DNA from: Sphingopyxis sp.
GTDB taxonomy: Bacteria; Pseudomonadota; Alphaproteobacteria; Sphingomonadales; Sphingomonadaceae
DNA: 64,000 nucleotides
Direction of reading: 5' to 3'
NCBI RefSeq assembly: GCF_016463645.1
Contig: NZ_JAEMQX010000005.1
Span: 1-64,000 of the forward strand
Shown here: positions 7,785 to 15,391 of the stretch, piece after piece
How the letters are laid out: the number at the start of each line of letters is the position of its first letter
Position numbering within the stretch: position 1 is the first letter of the stretch
Made by a program: the position numbers and the translations under genes
The notes under the pieces: generated by a model
What the model was told of the DNA's origin: nothing
Seen by the model: the letters and a program-made list of their open reading frames with translations, nothing else
The model's database searches: none

Positions 7785-9224
7785 TTACAGCTTCCCGCCG
7801 AAGGGCATACGCAGCGTGATCGACACGTCGGGCGCATCCTCGGTCACCCCGATCTCGAAACCGAGGTTGATCACGTCGCGCTGCGTCAGGCGGTACGACA
7901 TGCCGAAGTTGAGCGAGCCGACGTGAATATAGTTGGATTTCTGCCGCGTGTCGCCGACCTCGGTCTTGGTCGGAAAGATATAATTGTGCCGATAGCCGAG
8001 CGAGAAGGAAAAGCGCGGATTGAGCGCAAAGCCGAAGCCGATGTTGGCCGACACGGCATCGCCCGGATCGACGCGCCCGATCAGCACGTCGCCGACCATT
8101 TTGTTCACGTCGCGCGGGATGTGATAGAGATAGGCGGCGCCGCCATAGATGACCGCGGGATCCGACGGCATCAGGAAGTTGAGCCCCGGCTGAACCGCCC
8201 AGAAGCCCGATCCGGTGGCGAGCCCCGTCGCGACGCCGAATTCGTCATAGCCGATGTCGAAGGGCCCCTTGCCCGTGTCCGATTTGACGCGAAGCGATCC
8301 GACGAAGATCGGCTTCTGCCCGACCGGCCGGTTGAATTGATAGCGAAGCGAGAATTCGGCGTCGCCGATCCCGTCGCCGCGCAGCGCGATCGAGCGGACG
8401 ATGCTCTCGTCGCGTTGCTGCACGACCTCGATCCGGTCGTTGCGATAGAGATAGGGCAAGCGGACTTCGGCCTCGAGCTGGTCGCTGAGCCCATAGCGGA
8501 ACGAAGCGGTTCCGACGAGCGTGTCGCGGTCGGCATCGGTCGCTTCGATCAGTCCGATCTGGATCCCCGGGATCAGTTCGATCCCGCGGAAGACGAGGCG
8601 ATTGGTCGACGAACGCGTATATTCAAACGAAGGTTCGAAGAAGAGCTCGCCGGCACGGGTGAGCACGCCCTGCCCTTCCGGCACGGCCGCCACGCGTTGC
8701 TGGGGCGGCTCCTCCGGCGGCGGCGCTTCTCCGACGGGCGCATCGGGCAGCGCGACGGTATCGCTGCCGGGACCTGGCAGCGCGGGGCCGGGGCCGACTC
8801 CCTGTCCCATGCCCGTCCCGCGGAACAGGTCGAGCGGCGCTTCGGCCAGAGCGAAGGACGACAGCCGGTCGATCTGCGCCTGCTGGGTGATAAGCTGGCC
8901 CTGCATTTTCACTATATGCTCCCGCTGTTCGACGAGCATCGCATTTTGCTGATCGATCAGCGCGCGTTGTTCGGCGATGATCCGGCGCTGCACCTCGATC
9001 TCGCTCTGGACGTCAGCGGCGGCAGGCGCGCCCCCGGCGATTCCGCCCTGCGCCGCGGCGGCATTCCAGGTCGGCAGGGTGTCCAGAAAGGGAAGCGTCT
9101 CGCACTGGCATTCGAGCGCCGGCGCTTCATGCGCTTCCGCCTGCGAGGGCATCATGACGGCCGAGAGGCCGACGGCTGCCACGCCGACGTGGCGCAGCAC
9201 GGGCGGGGGGGACAGGCCGGTCAT
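7785..9224 (-). CDS. FapF-like outer-membrane transporter with N-terminal coiled coil
   Basis: A 479-residue protein. Parts in order: signal peptide (about 1-30, ending QAEA), a short Cys-containing segment (ECQCETL), a heptad-like coiled coil (about 70-120; EVQRRIIAEQRALIDQQNAM and onward, very rich in Gln/Glu), a Pro/Gly linker (about 130-175) and a beta-barrel of about 300 residues with alternating aromatic/Gly strands (FEPSFEYTRSS, LSLRYQFNRPV-type). FapF of Pseudomonas has the same plan, a trimeric coiled coil feeding a 12-stranded barrel that exports FapB/FapC. The generic alternative is a MetA-pathway-like (Phenol_MetA_deg) transporter. The ATG overlaps the stop of the upstream Crp/Fnr gene by four bases (ATGA). 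Seven C in a row lie in codons 5-8, a possible slippage site. Confidence 0.72.
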   Translation of the reverse strand: MTGLSPPPVLRHVGVAAVGLSAVMMPSQAEAHEAPALECQCETLPFLDTLPTWNAAAAQGGIAGGAPAAADVQSEIEVQRRIIAEQRALIDQQNAMLVEQREHIVKMQGQLITQQAQIDRLSSFALAEAPLDLFRGTGMGQGVGPGPALPGPGSDTVALPDAPVGEAPPPEEPPQQRVAAVPEGQGVLTRAGELFFEPSFEYTRSSTNRLVFRGIELIPGIQIGLIEATDADRDTLVGTASFRYGLSDQLEAEVRLPYLYRNDRIEVVQQRDESIVRSIALRGDGIGDAEFSLRYQFNRPVGQKPIFVGSLRVKSDTGKGPFDIGYDEFGVATGLATGSGFWAVQPGLNFLMPSDPAVIYGGAAYLYHIPRDVNKMVGDVLIGRVDPGDAVSANIGFGFALNPRFSFSLGYRHNYIFPTKTEVGDTRQKSNYIHVGSLNFGMSYRLTQRDVINLGFEIGVTEDAPDVSITLRMPFGGKL

Positions 9225-9901
9225 GCGCCTATCCCCTGCCCGCTGAACGATCGTCGCGGCCGCATTGCGCCCATATTGTCGATCGCCAGCCCCGCTTCCT
9301 CGCCCGCGATCGCCCGCAACCCCTCCAGATCGACGAGGCGACACAGCTGCGGCCCCTCCAGCTCGATCAGGCCTTGCCGGACAAAGCCGGAGATCGTCCG
9401 GCTCACGGTGTGGATGGTCAGCCCCAGATGATCGGCGATATCGCTCCGCGTCATCGGCAGCGGAATGCTGCCGAGCGCCGACAGCCGCTTCGCCGCGATC
9501 AGCAAAAAGGCGGCGACGCGCTCGTTCGCATTGCGGCGGCCGAGCAGGAATATGCATTGGTTCGCGCTGTCGAGCGCCCGTTCGAGGGCCCGATTCTGCC
9601 CGAAGCTGTCCGGCTCCATATTCAGCACCGGATGCCGGGTCAGGATCGTGTTGGTGACCGCTTCGGCCGCGGCGTCGCGCAAGCCATATTCGACTCCGAA
9701 CACGTCGCCCTGATAGAAAAAGCCGGTCAACTGACGATGCCCGTCGACATGGAAATGACAGGTCCGGACCGTGCCCGAAACCACTTCGAACCAGCAATCG
9801 CCGGGGTCTCCCTGCGAAAAGATGATCTCGCCCTTGCGAAATTTCAGGATGGTATCCTGCGGAATAGTCCCGCGTTGAACTTCTGCCGACAGACCTTGCA
9901 C
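9221..9901 (-). CDS. Crp/Fnr-family regulator, FixK/FnrN-like
   Basis: A 226-residue regulator with a cyclic-nucleotide-binding-fold sensor domain (about 15-130; FRKGEIIFSQGDPGDCWFEV) and a C-terminal winged helix-turn-helix (about 155-215; TRSDIADHLGLTIHTVSRTISGF), the recognition helix typical of the FNR/FixK branch. The N-terminal Cys cluster that holds the Fe-S centre in FNR is absent, so it is more like FixK or a redox-independent member. The likely start is a GTG at 9901 behind a GGAG. It forms a two-gene unit with the FapF-like gene through a four-base overlap, suggesting that it controls, and is co-expressed with, export of the fibre. Oxygen or cyclic-nucleotide control is an inference from the family. 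Confidence 0.85.
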   Translation of the reverse strand: MQGLSAEVQRGTIPQDTILKFRKGEIIFSQGDPGDCWFEVVSGTVRTCHFHVDGHRQLTGFFYQGDVFGVEYGLRDAAAEAVTNTILTRHPVLNMEPDSFGQNRALERALDSANQCIFLLGRRNANERVAAFLLIAAKRLSALGSIPLPMTRSDIADHLGLTIHTVSRTISGFVRQGLIELEGPQLCRLVDLEGLRAIAGEEAGLAIDNMGAMRPRRSFSGQGIGA

Positions 9902-10207
9902 GCCACGTCTCCAATCTTGAATTGGTATTTGCGGCGACCCCGTTTGCGAGTCTCATCTGCCTTTGCGGGTCGTGAATCCATCCGGGAAAAACCTAGGAAT
10001 TCGTGTGTATGAACGGCCTAGCAAATTCACTTACGTAAATTTCCTCGGCATTTTCGATGTATTTACGACTGAATTTCAATATCATAGGCGTATTGGCATA
10101 GCCGGTGCCGCTATATGCTTAATTAGCTTGGGTTAATTGCTAAACAGCGCGCAAAGGGATATCATGCCCATCAGAGCAGGTGGGTTGCGGGTCGTGCCGC
10201 GCAAAAG
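9902..10207. promoter_or_regulatory. AT-rich divergent regulatory gap
   Basis: This 306-base gap separates the Crp/Fnr-FapF unit from the lone LuxR-type gene. It is markedly more AT-rich than its surroundings and holds an 8-base palindrome TTACGTAA at 10031-10038 and two direct repeats TTAATTAGCT (10119-10128) and TTAATTGCTA (10133-10142). These look like regulator sites or promoter elements. No gene was seen in it. Confidence 0.4.
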
Positions 10208-10525
10208 ATGCTCGTCGGTCGCAAAATATCCACGCCTTGGGTGTCAGGGGATTGCACCGTGCATCGTAATGCTTTGAACGTCGAACCGCATTTGACCTTT
10301 CGTGAACATCAAATACTGGAATTGGTAGCGGTCGGCTGCTCGGCCAAGCAGATCGCGCTCGAGATCAATATCGCGCCGCGCACGGTCGAACGGCATATCG
10401 AAAACGTGCGACTGAAACTCAATGCCCGCAACCGCGCGCATCTGATCACCCAGGCCATGCACCTCGGCCTGCTCGTCATCGAAACCCCGTCCCCCGACGA
10501 ACCGACGCTCTTCGAACTCGAATAG
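10208..10525 (+). CDS. Stand-alone LuxR-type helix-turn-helix protein
   Basis: A 105-residue protein that is almost only a GerE/LuxR DNA-binding domain (about 28-90; LTFREHQILELVAVGCSAKQ, then PRTVERHIENVRLKLNARNR). There is no receiver or ligand domain, so it may act constitutively, be controlled by its own expression, or dimerise with other LuxR-type proteins. The first 20 residues are poorly conserved in character and a GTG near 10259 could be the true start; no clear ribosome-binding sequence decides it. It stands beside the Fap-like genes, which makes it a candidate local regulator, much as CsgD-type LuxR proteins govern curli; that comparison is functional only. Confidence 0.8.
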   Translation: MLVGRKISTPWVSGDCTVHRNALNVEPHLTFREHQILELVAVGCSAKQIALEINIAPRTVERHIENVRLKLNARNRAHLITQAMHLGLLVIETPSPDEPTLFELE

Positions 10526-10567
10526 TTGGCCGGCCCGGCCGAACCCGGTCGCCGCGCGCCCGGCCAA
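10526..10567. terminator. GC-rich inverted repeat between convergent genes
   Basis: TTGGCCGG directly after the stop of the lone LuxR-type gene is matched by CCGGCCAA 26 bases later, ahead of the convergent VOC gene end. Without a T-run it is at best a weak two-way terminator. Confidence 0.3.
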
Positions 10568-10625
10568 TGTCCGATTTCAAACTCGAAGCAACCGGCTCCC
10601 ATAATGTCGCAAAACCGCAGGCCGG

Positions 10626-11069
10626 CTACCAGCGCGGCTCGATTTGCGACAAGGCCATCGAAACGCAGGGATCGCCGTCGAACATGTTGAGCCTGGCTTC
10701 GCGGAAAACCTCGAACCGGTCGAACCAGGGCTCCGTTCCCCCGAGCTCGACCTCGAAACCCACCTCGACGCCCGCGTCGCGCGCGCGCTGCTGCGCCGCG
10801 TCCATATCCCGCACGCCGAACACGATGATCGTGCTGCCCTCGCCATATTTTTGCAGCCGGTCCCAATAGCGGCCCTCATTGCGCAACGGCGCGAGTATCT
10901 CGAGCCCCGAGTCCCATGAGAGAGCCGCAACGACCCCGGTGCTTTCAACGATGGCCGGCCGATCGAATTCGATGCCCAGCACGGCACTGAACTTCGCGAC
11001 ATAGGCGTCCAGATTTTCGCGATAAACGATGATCGCGACATGATCGATTTTTTGAATGGCCTGTTCCAT
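10626..11069 (-). CDS. VOC-family (glyoxalase/dioxygenase fold) protein
   Basis: A 147-residue protein with the paired beta-alpha-beta-beta-beta modules of the vicinal-oxygen-chelate fold: IDHVAIIVYRENLDAYVAKF at the start and a second module from about residue 75 (STIIVFGVRDMDAAQQRARDAG). The His of the first module (KIDHVAI) is a metal ligand in the family, and the family's terminal Glu is not obvious, so the enzyme class (lyase, epimerase, dioxygenase or binding protein) is open. It is divergent from the flavoenzyme gene at 11247 with a 177-base gap containing a dyad (11136-11147), which suggests shared control with the catabolic cluster. Confidence 0.75.
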   Translation of the reverse strand: MEQAIQKIDHVAIIVYRENLDAYVAKFSAVLGIEFDRPAIVESTGVVAALSWDSGLEILAPLRNEGRYWDRLQKYGEGSTIIVFGVRDMDAAQQRARDAGVEVGFEVELGGTEPWFDRFEVFREARLNMFDGDPCVSMALSQIEPRW

Positions 11070-11135
11070 AACCGGACTTTTCTCCCATTTTTCAACCGGA
11101 TGAATAGAATCTTTCGGGTCTCGGGCATAAAATAC

Positions 11136-11147
11136 CTAGTATTCTAA
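11136..11147. promoter_or_regulatory. TTAG-N4-CTAA-like dyad between divergent catabolic genes
   Basis: CTAGTATTCTAA, one mismatch from TTAG-N4-CTAA, sits 67 bases upstream of the VOC gene and 100 upstream of the flavoenzyme gene. Related dyads occur before the TonB receptor at 15392 and the TpsB gene at 41162. Confidence 0.3.
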
Positions 11148-11246
11148 TTATTTTGAGTCCACTGTCTTCACAGCCGTGACGTCTCGTTTGCGAACACGGG
11201 CCGGAAGAGCGGGCGACGCAATCAGCCCGCCGGGAGAGAGAGAATC

Positions 11247-12977
11247 GTGGTCGAAACGTCGCCGCATCGCGACCCGAATTCGCCCGCCGAACGGACCTGC
11301 GACGTTCTTGTCGTCGGCTCGGGCGCGGCGGGCTTTACCGCAGCGATTTCGGCTCGTCTGATGGGGCTTGATGTCCTGATGGTCGAGAAGGCCCCGCGCT
11401 TCGGCGGCACGACGGCACGCTCCGGCGGCATTCCCTGGATTCCTGGCAATCCCTATCAGGCCGCGGCGGGCGGCCCGGACGACCCCGCCGAGGCGCGCCG
11501 CTACCTGCGATCGGAACTCGGCAATCGTTACGACGATGCGTTGATCGAGGCCTATCTCGATTCGGGACCCGAAATGATCGCGTTCCTGACCGAGCATGGC
11601 GCGATCGCGTCGAAGGCGCTCGCCCCCTTCCCCGATTATCACAGCGACGTCGCGGGCGCGGCGCTCGGGGGGCGTGGCGTGCGGCCGCTACCCTATGACG
11701 GGCGCCGGCTCGGCCACCGCTTTGCCGACCTCGAATGGCCGATCGGCGAAACGATGCTCAGGGGGCGAATGACGATCAACAGCGAGCATATGGCGCATTA
11801 TTACAATGTCGCCAAAAGCCTGAAATCCTTCCTGTTCGTCGCCGCGCGCCTGCTGCGCTATGCGCGCGACCGCTTGTCGGGCTACCCGCGCGGAACCGAA
11901 ATCGCCGGAGGCAATGCCCTGATCGGGCGGCTTGCCGAAAAGGCCTTTGCGCTCGATATCCCCCTGCTTCTCTCCACGCCGATCACGCGCCTGACAAGCG
12001 ACGGCGCACGGATCGTCGGTGCGGTGTCGGCGTCGGGTCCGATCCACGCGCGCCGCGGTGTCGTACTCGCGACCGGGGGCTTTTCCGGCGACGCGGCGTT
12101 GCGCGAGCGCTACTTCCCCGCCAATACCGCGGGAGAAAACAGCTGGACGCTGACCACCCCGGGCGTCGCCGGCGACGCGGCGCGCCTTGCCATGGAAGCA
12201 GGCGGCACCCTCAACGCCAATATGGCGCAGCCCGTCACCTGGCTGCCGATGAGCCGCGTCCCCCGCTCCGACGGAAGCGAGGGCCTGTTTCCGCACCTGA
12301 TCGACCGCAACAAACCGGGCTTCATCGCCGTCGGCCAGGATGCCCGTCGCTTTGCCAATGAGTCCTCGTCCTATCAGGACTTCACGCCCCGCATCGCTGC
12401 GGCGCTCGCGGACGCCGCGCGGCAGGAAGCCTATCTGATCTGCGACCATCGGGCGCTCCGCAAATATGGCATCGGCCCTGTCCGCCCGGCGCCTGTCCCC
12501 TTCGGGAAATGGCTGCGCAACGGCTATCTGGTGACGGGCCGCAATCTTTCCGAGCTTGCGGAACGACTGGGCCTCGACGCCGCCTCGCTCGTCGGGACGG
12601 TCGCGCGCTTCAACGCGGGCGCCGGGACGGGGACGGACCCCGAGTTCGGCCGCGGCAGCACCGCCTATCAACGCGCAATGGGCGACCCCTCGCACACGCC
12701 CAACCCGTCGCTCGGGCCCCTTGTTCGGGCGCCCTTCTATGCGGTGCGCCTCGTTCCCGGAGACATCGGCACATCGATCGGCCTCTCGACCGATGCCGAA
12801 GCGCGAGTGCTCGACGCCGACGGCAAGGCGATCGTCGGGCTTTATGCGGTCGGCAACGACATGGCGAACCCGACCGTCGGCGTCTACCCCGGCCCGGGCG
12901 TGACCCTGGGCCCCGCGATGACCTTCGCCTGGCGTGCCGCTCGCCACCTAGCCACCGCCAGGGAACAGTTCGTATGA
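11247..12977 (+). CDS. FAD-dependent dehydrogenase, 3-ketosteroid Delta1-dehydrogenase-like
   Basis: A 576-residue flavoenzyme, the usual length for the KstD/fumarate-reductase flavoprotein group. The N-terminal Rossmann motif is CDVLVVGSGAAGFTAAISAR with an acidic VEKAP end, followed by FGGTTARSGG. Near the C-terminus GLYAVGNDMANPTVGVYPGPG ends in the YPGPG motif in which KstD places a catalytic Tyr and the backbone Gly that polarises the 3-keto group (here Tyr547 and Gly551). It therefore probably dehydrogenates a cyclic ketone; steroid activity is plausible, not shown. The GTG start at 11247 follows a GGGAGAGAG sequence. Its stop overlaps the ATG of the MFS gene, so they form an operon. 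Confidence 0.85.
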   Translation: MVETSPHRDPNSPAERTCDVLVVGSGAAGFTAAISARLMGLDVLMVEKAPRFGGTTARSGGIPWIPGNPYQAAAGGPDDPAEARRYLRSELGNRYDDALIEAYLDSGPEMIAFLTEHGAIASKALAPFPDYHSDVAGAALGGRGVRPLPYDGRRLGHRFADLEWPIGETMLRGRMTINSEHMAHYYNVAKSLKSFLFVAARLLRYARDRLSGYPRGTEIAGGNALIGRLAEKAFALDIPLLLSTPITRLTSDGARIVGAVSASGPIHARRGVVLATGGFSGDAALRERYFPANTAGENSWTLTTPGVAGDAARLAMEAGGTLNANMAQPVTWLPMSRVPRSDGSEGLFPHLIDRNKPGFIAVGQDARRFANESSSYQDFTPRIAAALADAARQEAYLICDHRALRKYGIGPVRPAPVPFGKWLRNGYLVTGRNLSELAERLGLDAASLVGTVARFNAGAGTGTDPEFGRGSTAYQRAMGDPSHTPNPSLGPLVRAPFYAVRLVPGDIGTSIGLSTDAEARVLDADGKAIVGLYAVGNDMANPTVGVYPGPGVTLGPAMTFAWRAARHLATAREQFV

Positions 12978-14299
12978 CGATGCCTCCAACCGCCATCGCC
13001 GTTCGCCGCGACGCGAGCGATGCCGAACCGACACCCGCGAAGGGCGCATGGCTCGCGCTCGGCCTGCTGTCGCTCATTTACATGCTGAACTTCATGGATC
13101 GGCAGATCCTGTCGGTCCTGATCGAGCCGGTGCGGAAGGATATCGCCTTCAGCGATACCGAGATCGGCCTTCTTACCGGAACTTTATTCGCGCTCTGCTA
13201 TTCGGCGCTCACCGTCCCGATCGCGATGCTCGCCGACCGCTGGAACCGGGTCCGGATCGTCGCGGCCGGTTGTTTCCTGTGGAGCCTGTTCACCGGATTG
13301 TCGGGGACGGCGACGAGCTTCATCCATCTCGCAGCCGCGCGGCTGGGGGTCGCTTTCGGCGAAGCGGGCGGGGTCGCGCCATCGCTGTCGCTGCTCGGCG
13401 ACCTGTTCCCGCCGCGCCGCCGCGTGCTCGCGATCGCCATCTTCACCTGCTTCTCTCCCGTCGGGGTTCTCGTCGGAACGACTGCGGGCGGACTGATCGC
13501 CGCCGCCTGGGGCTGGCGCGCGGCGTTCCTGTTCGCCGCGGCGCTCGGCATAGTGATGACGCCGATCCTGCTTCTGTGCGTGCGCGAACCCCTGCGCGGT
13601 CGCTTCGATCGCCCGACCGTCAAAGCGCAGCGAACGTCATTCGGGGAAACGCTGGCACTGTTCGCCAAGCTGCCGAGCCTCGCCTGGCTGGCAATCACAT
13701 GCGGCGTCTATGCCATGGTCGGCAACGGCCTGCTGACCTGGATGCCCGCCTTGCTGATGCGTACCCACGGTGCGTCGGTTCGCGATGTCGCGCTCTACTA
13801 CGGGCCGATGGTCGGGATCAGCCTTATCGTCGGGACGATTCTCAGCGGGGTGGTCGTCACGCGTATGGAAAGCCGGTCGATCAAGGCCTATGCGCTGGTG
13901 CCGGCGGGAGCGATGGCGCTCTGCGCTCCCCTCTTTCTCTTCGCGTTGACGAGCGAGAGCTGGCAGTCGATGCTCCTCTGGCTCTTCGTGCCGATCGCAC
14001 TGATGAATTTCGTGATCGCACCGGCGCTCAGCCTTATCCAGCATCTGGCGCCCGCCGACGCACGCAGCACGGCGTCGGCATTGCTGATGCTGGTCCTCAA
14101 TCTCGTCGGCATCGGACTCGGGCCGTTGCTCATCGGAATGGTGAGCGATGCGCTGGCCGCCTCCGAAGGCACGCGCAGCGTCCATATCGCCATGATGACC
14201 GTCATCGGCCCGCTGATGGTGGCGACCGTGCTGCTGCTTCTGATGGTCGCGCGCCATCTCGCGCGCGACCATCAACGCGTGCTCGACGGCGACGTCTGA
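12974..14299 (+). CDS. MFS transporter
   Basis: A 441-residue, 12-helix major facilitator protein. After a 25-residue cytoplasmic start, helix 1 (LALGLLSLIYMLNFMDRQIL) leads to the conserved loop between helices 2 and 3, LADRWNRVR, a variant of the MFS signature. The sequence around MLNFMDRQILSVLIEP is typical of the spinster/hexuronate-like organic anion transporters common in sphingomonad catabolic clusters. The ATG overlaps the preceding stop by four bases. It probably imports the substrate or exports a product of the neighbouring flavoenzyme and dehydrogenases across the inner membrane, working downstream of the TonB receptor at 15392. Confidence 0.9.
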   Translation: MTMPPTAIAVRRDASDAEPTPAKGAWLALGLLSLIYMLNFMDRQILSVLIEPVRKDIAFSDTEIGLLTGTLFALCYSALTVPIAMLADRWNRVRIVAAGCFLWSLFTGLSGTATSFIHLAAARLGVAFGEAGGVAPSLSLLGDLFPPRRRVLAIAIFTCFSPVGVLVGTTAGGLIAAAWGWRAAFLFAAALGIVMTPILLLCVREPLRGRFDRPTVKAQRTSFGETLALFAKLPSLAWLAITCGVYAMVGNGLLTWMPALLMRTHGASVRDVALYYGPMVGISLIVGTILSGVVVTRMESRSIKAYALVPAGAMALCAPLFLFALTSESWQSMLLWLFVPIALMNFVIAPALSLIQHLAPADARSTASALLMLVLNLVGIGLGPLLIGMVSDALAASEGTRSVHIAMMTVIGPLMVATVLLLLMVARHLARDHQRVLDGDV

Positions 14300-14326
14300 A
14301 TTCCAACCACGACAGGGAGAGTCGAC

Positions 14327-15217
14327 ATGACCGACATCAATGGAAAAATCGCGTTCGTCAGCGGCGGAGCGAGCGGTATCGGGCTCGCCATGGCACAGGC
14401 GTTTGCGAAACGTGGAGCGAGGGTCGCGATCGCGGACATCGATTTCGATCTGGCCCGCCGCCAGGCCGCCCTGATCGACGGAGCCGCCGCGATCGAGCTC
14501 GACGTGACGAGCGAGGACAGCTGGCAGATGGCCGCCGAGACGACGCGGCGTGCGCTGGGACCGGTTTCGATATTGTGCAATAATGCAGGCGTTGGCGGAG
14601 GCTCCGGCAAGCTCGAGGAATATGATCCGGAAATCTGGCGCTGGGTCTATTCGGTCAATGTCCATGCGCTGCTCTATTCGGCCCGGACCTTCGTCCCCGA
14701 CATGAAGGCGAGCGGCACCCGGTGCCATATCGTCAACACCGCATCGATGGTCGCGCTCGTGCCGACGCCCAATTCGATCGCCTATGTTGCATCCAAGTTC
14801 GCGACGCTCGGCATCTCGTTCGGAATGCGCAACGAGTTCGAGGGCTTTGATATCGGCGTCTCGGTTCTCTGCCCCGGCATGACCGCGACGCGCATCGTCC
14901 AGACGACAGGCAGGTTGCGCCCCGACAACCGGAATAATGCGCTCACGGACGAGCGCATGAAAACGATGCACGATATCCTCCAGACCGGGATGCGTCCCGA
15001 GTCGGTCGGCGAAATGGTCGCCCGAGCCGTCGAGGGGGACGAATTTTATGTCCTGCCGTCGCCGGAGTGGAAGCCGATGGTCGAGGGACATTTTTCCGAC
15101 ATCCTGTCGGGGTTCCGCGAGCCTGCCCAGCCGGGTCATTCCGACGATCTGACGAGTTTCCTCAAGGCCTGGAACAAGACGGAAATGTTCGGCTACCGCA
15201 TTCCCGATGCGCCTTAG
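14327..15217 (+). CDS. SDR-family oxidoreductase
   Basis: A 296-residue classical short-chain dehydrogenase/reductase. The cofactor motif is VSGGASGIGLAMAQAFAKRG, with an acidic residue (IADID) after beta-2 that favours NAD(H). The structural motif is LCNNAGVGG. The catalytic triad is complete: Ser in NTASM, Tyr and Lys in SIAYVASKFA. An extra C-terminal stretch of about 50 residues distinguishes it from 250-residue SDRs. It follows the MFS gene by 27 bases, with a GGGAGAGT ribosome-binding sequence, and likely oxidises an alcohol or reduces a ketone in the same pathway as the KstD-like enzyme. Confidence 0.88.
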   Translation: MTDINGKIAFVSGGASGIGLAMAQAFAKRGARVAIADIDFDLARRQAALIDGAAAIELDVTSEDSWQMAAETTRRALGPVSILCNNAGVGGGSGKLEEYDPEIWRWVYSVNVHALLYSARTFVPDMKASGTRCHIVNTASMVALVPTPNSIAYVASKFATLGISFGMRNEFEGFDIGVSVLCPGMTATRIVQTTGRLRPDNRNNALTDERMKTMHDILQTGMRPESVGEMVARAVEGDEFYVLPSPEWKPMVEGHFSDILSGFREPAQPGHSDDLTSFLKAWNKTEMFGYRIPDAP

Positions 15218-15233
15218 CACCTGAAGAAGCCGA

Positions 15234-15251
15234 GAAATATCTTTATATTTC
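15234..15251 (+). terminator. Weak AT-rich hairpin
   Basis: GAAATAT paired with ATATTTC around a CTTT loop, followed by CTTTTCTTA, 17 bases after the SDR stop. It may be a weak terminator ending the first catabolic unit before the receptor promoter. Confidence 0.35.
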
Positions 15252-15305
15252 CTTTTCTTACAACAAATCCGCGCACCGCTCGCGCAATTCCGTTTCAAAA
15301 ATATC

Positions 15306-15351
15306 TTAGTATACGAACTTTTTTCTTCACGCCCCACCATTAGTAAGCTAA
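15306..15351. promoter_or_regulatory. Pair of TTAG-type dyads upstream of TonB receptor
   Basis: Two dyads lie in the AT-rich leader of the receptor gene: TTAGTATACGAA (15306-15317, one mismatch) and TTAGTAAGCTAA (15340-15351, exact TTAG-N4-CTAA). They resemble the dyads at 11136 and 41246 and could be sites for one substrate-responsive repressor. Confidence 0.35.
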
Positions 15352-15391
15352 GTAAATTCCAGCGATCAAAGTCGCACATGGGAGGAAGAGG

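Noticed and set aside
7749-9431. A 560-codon frame opposite the FapF-like gene
   Set aside because: Composition is that of an antisense shadow; the minus-strand frame has a signal peptide, a coiled coil and barrel strands.
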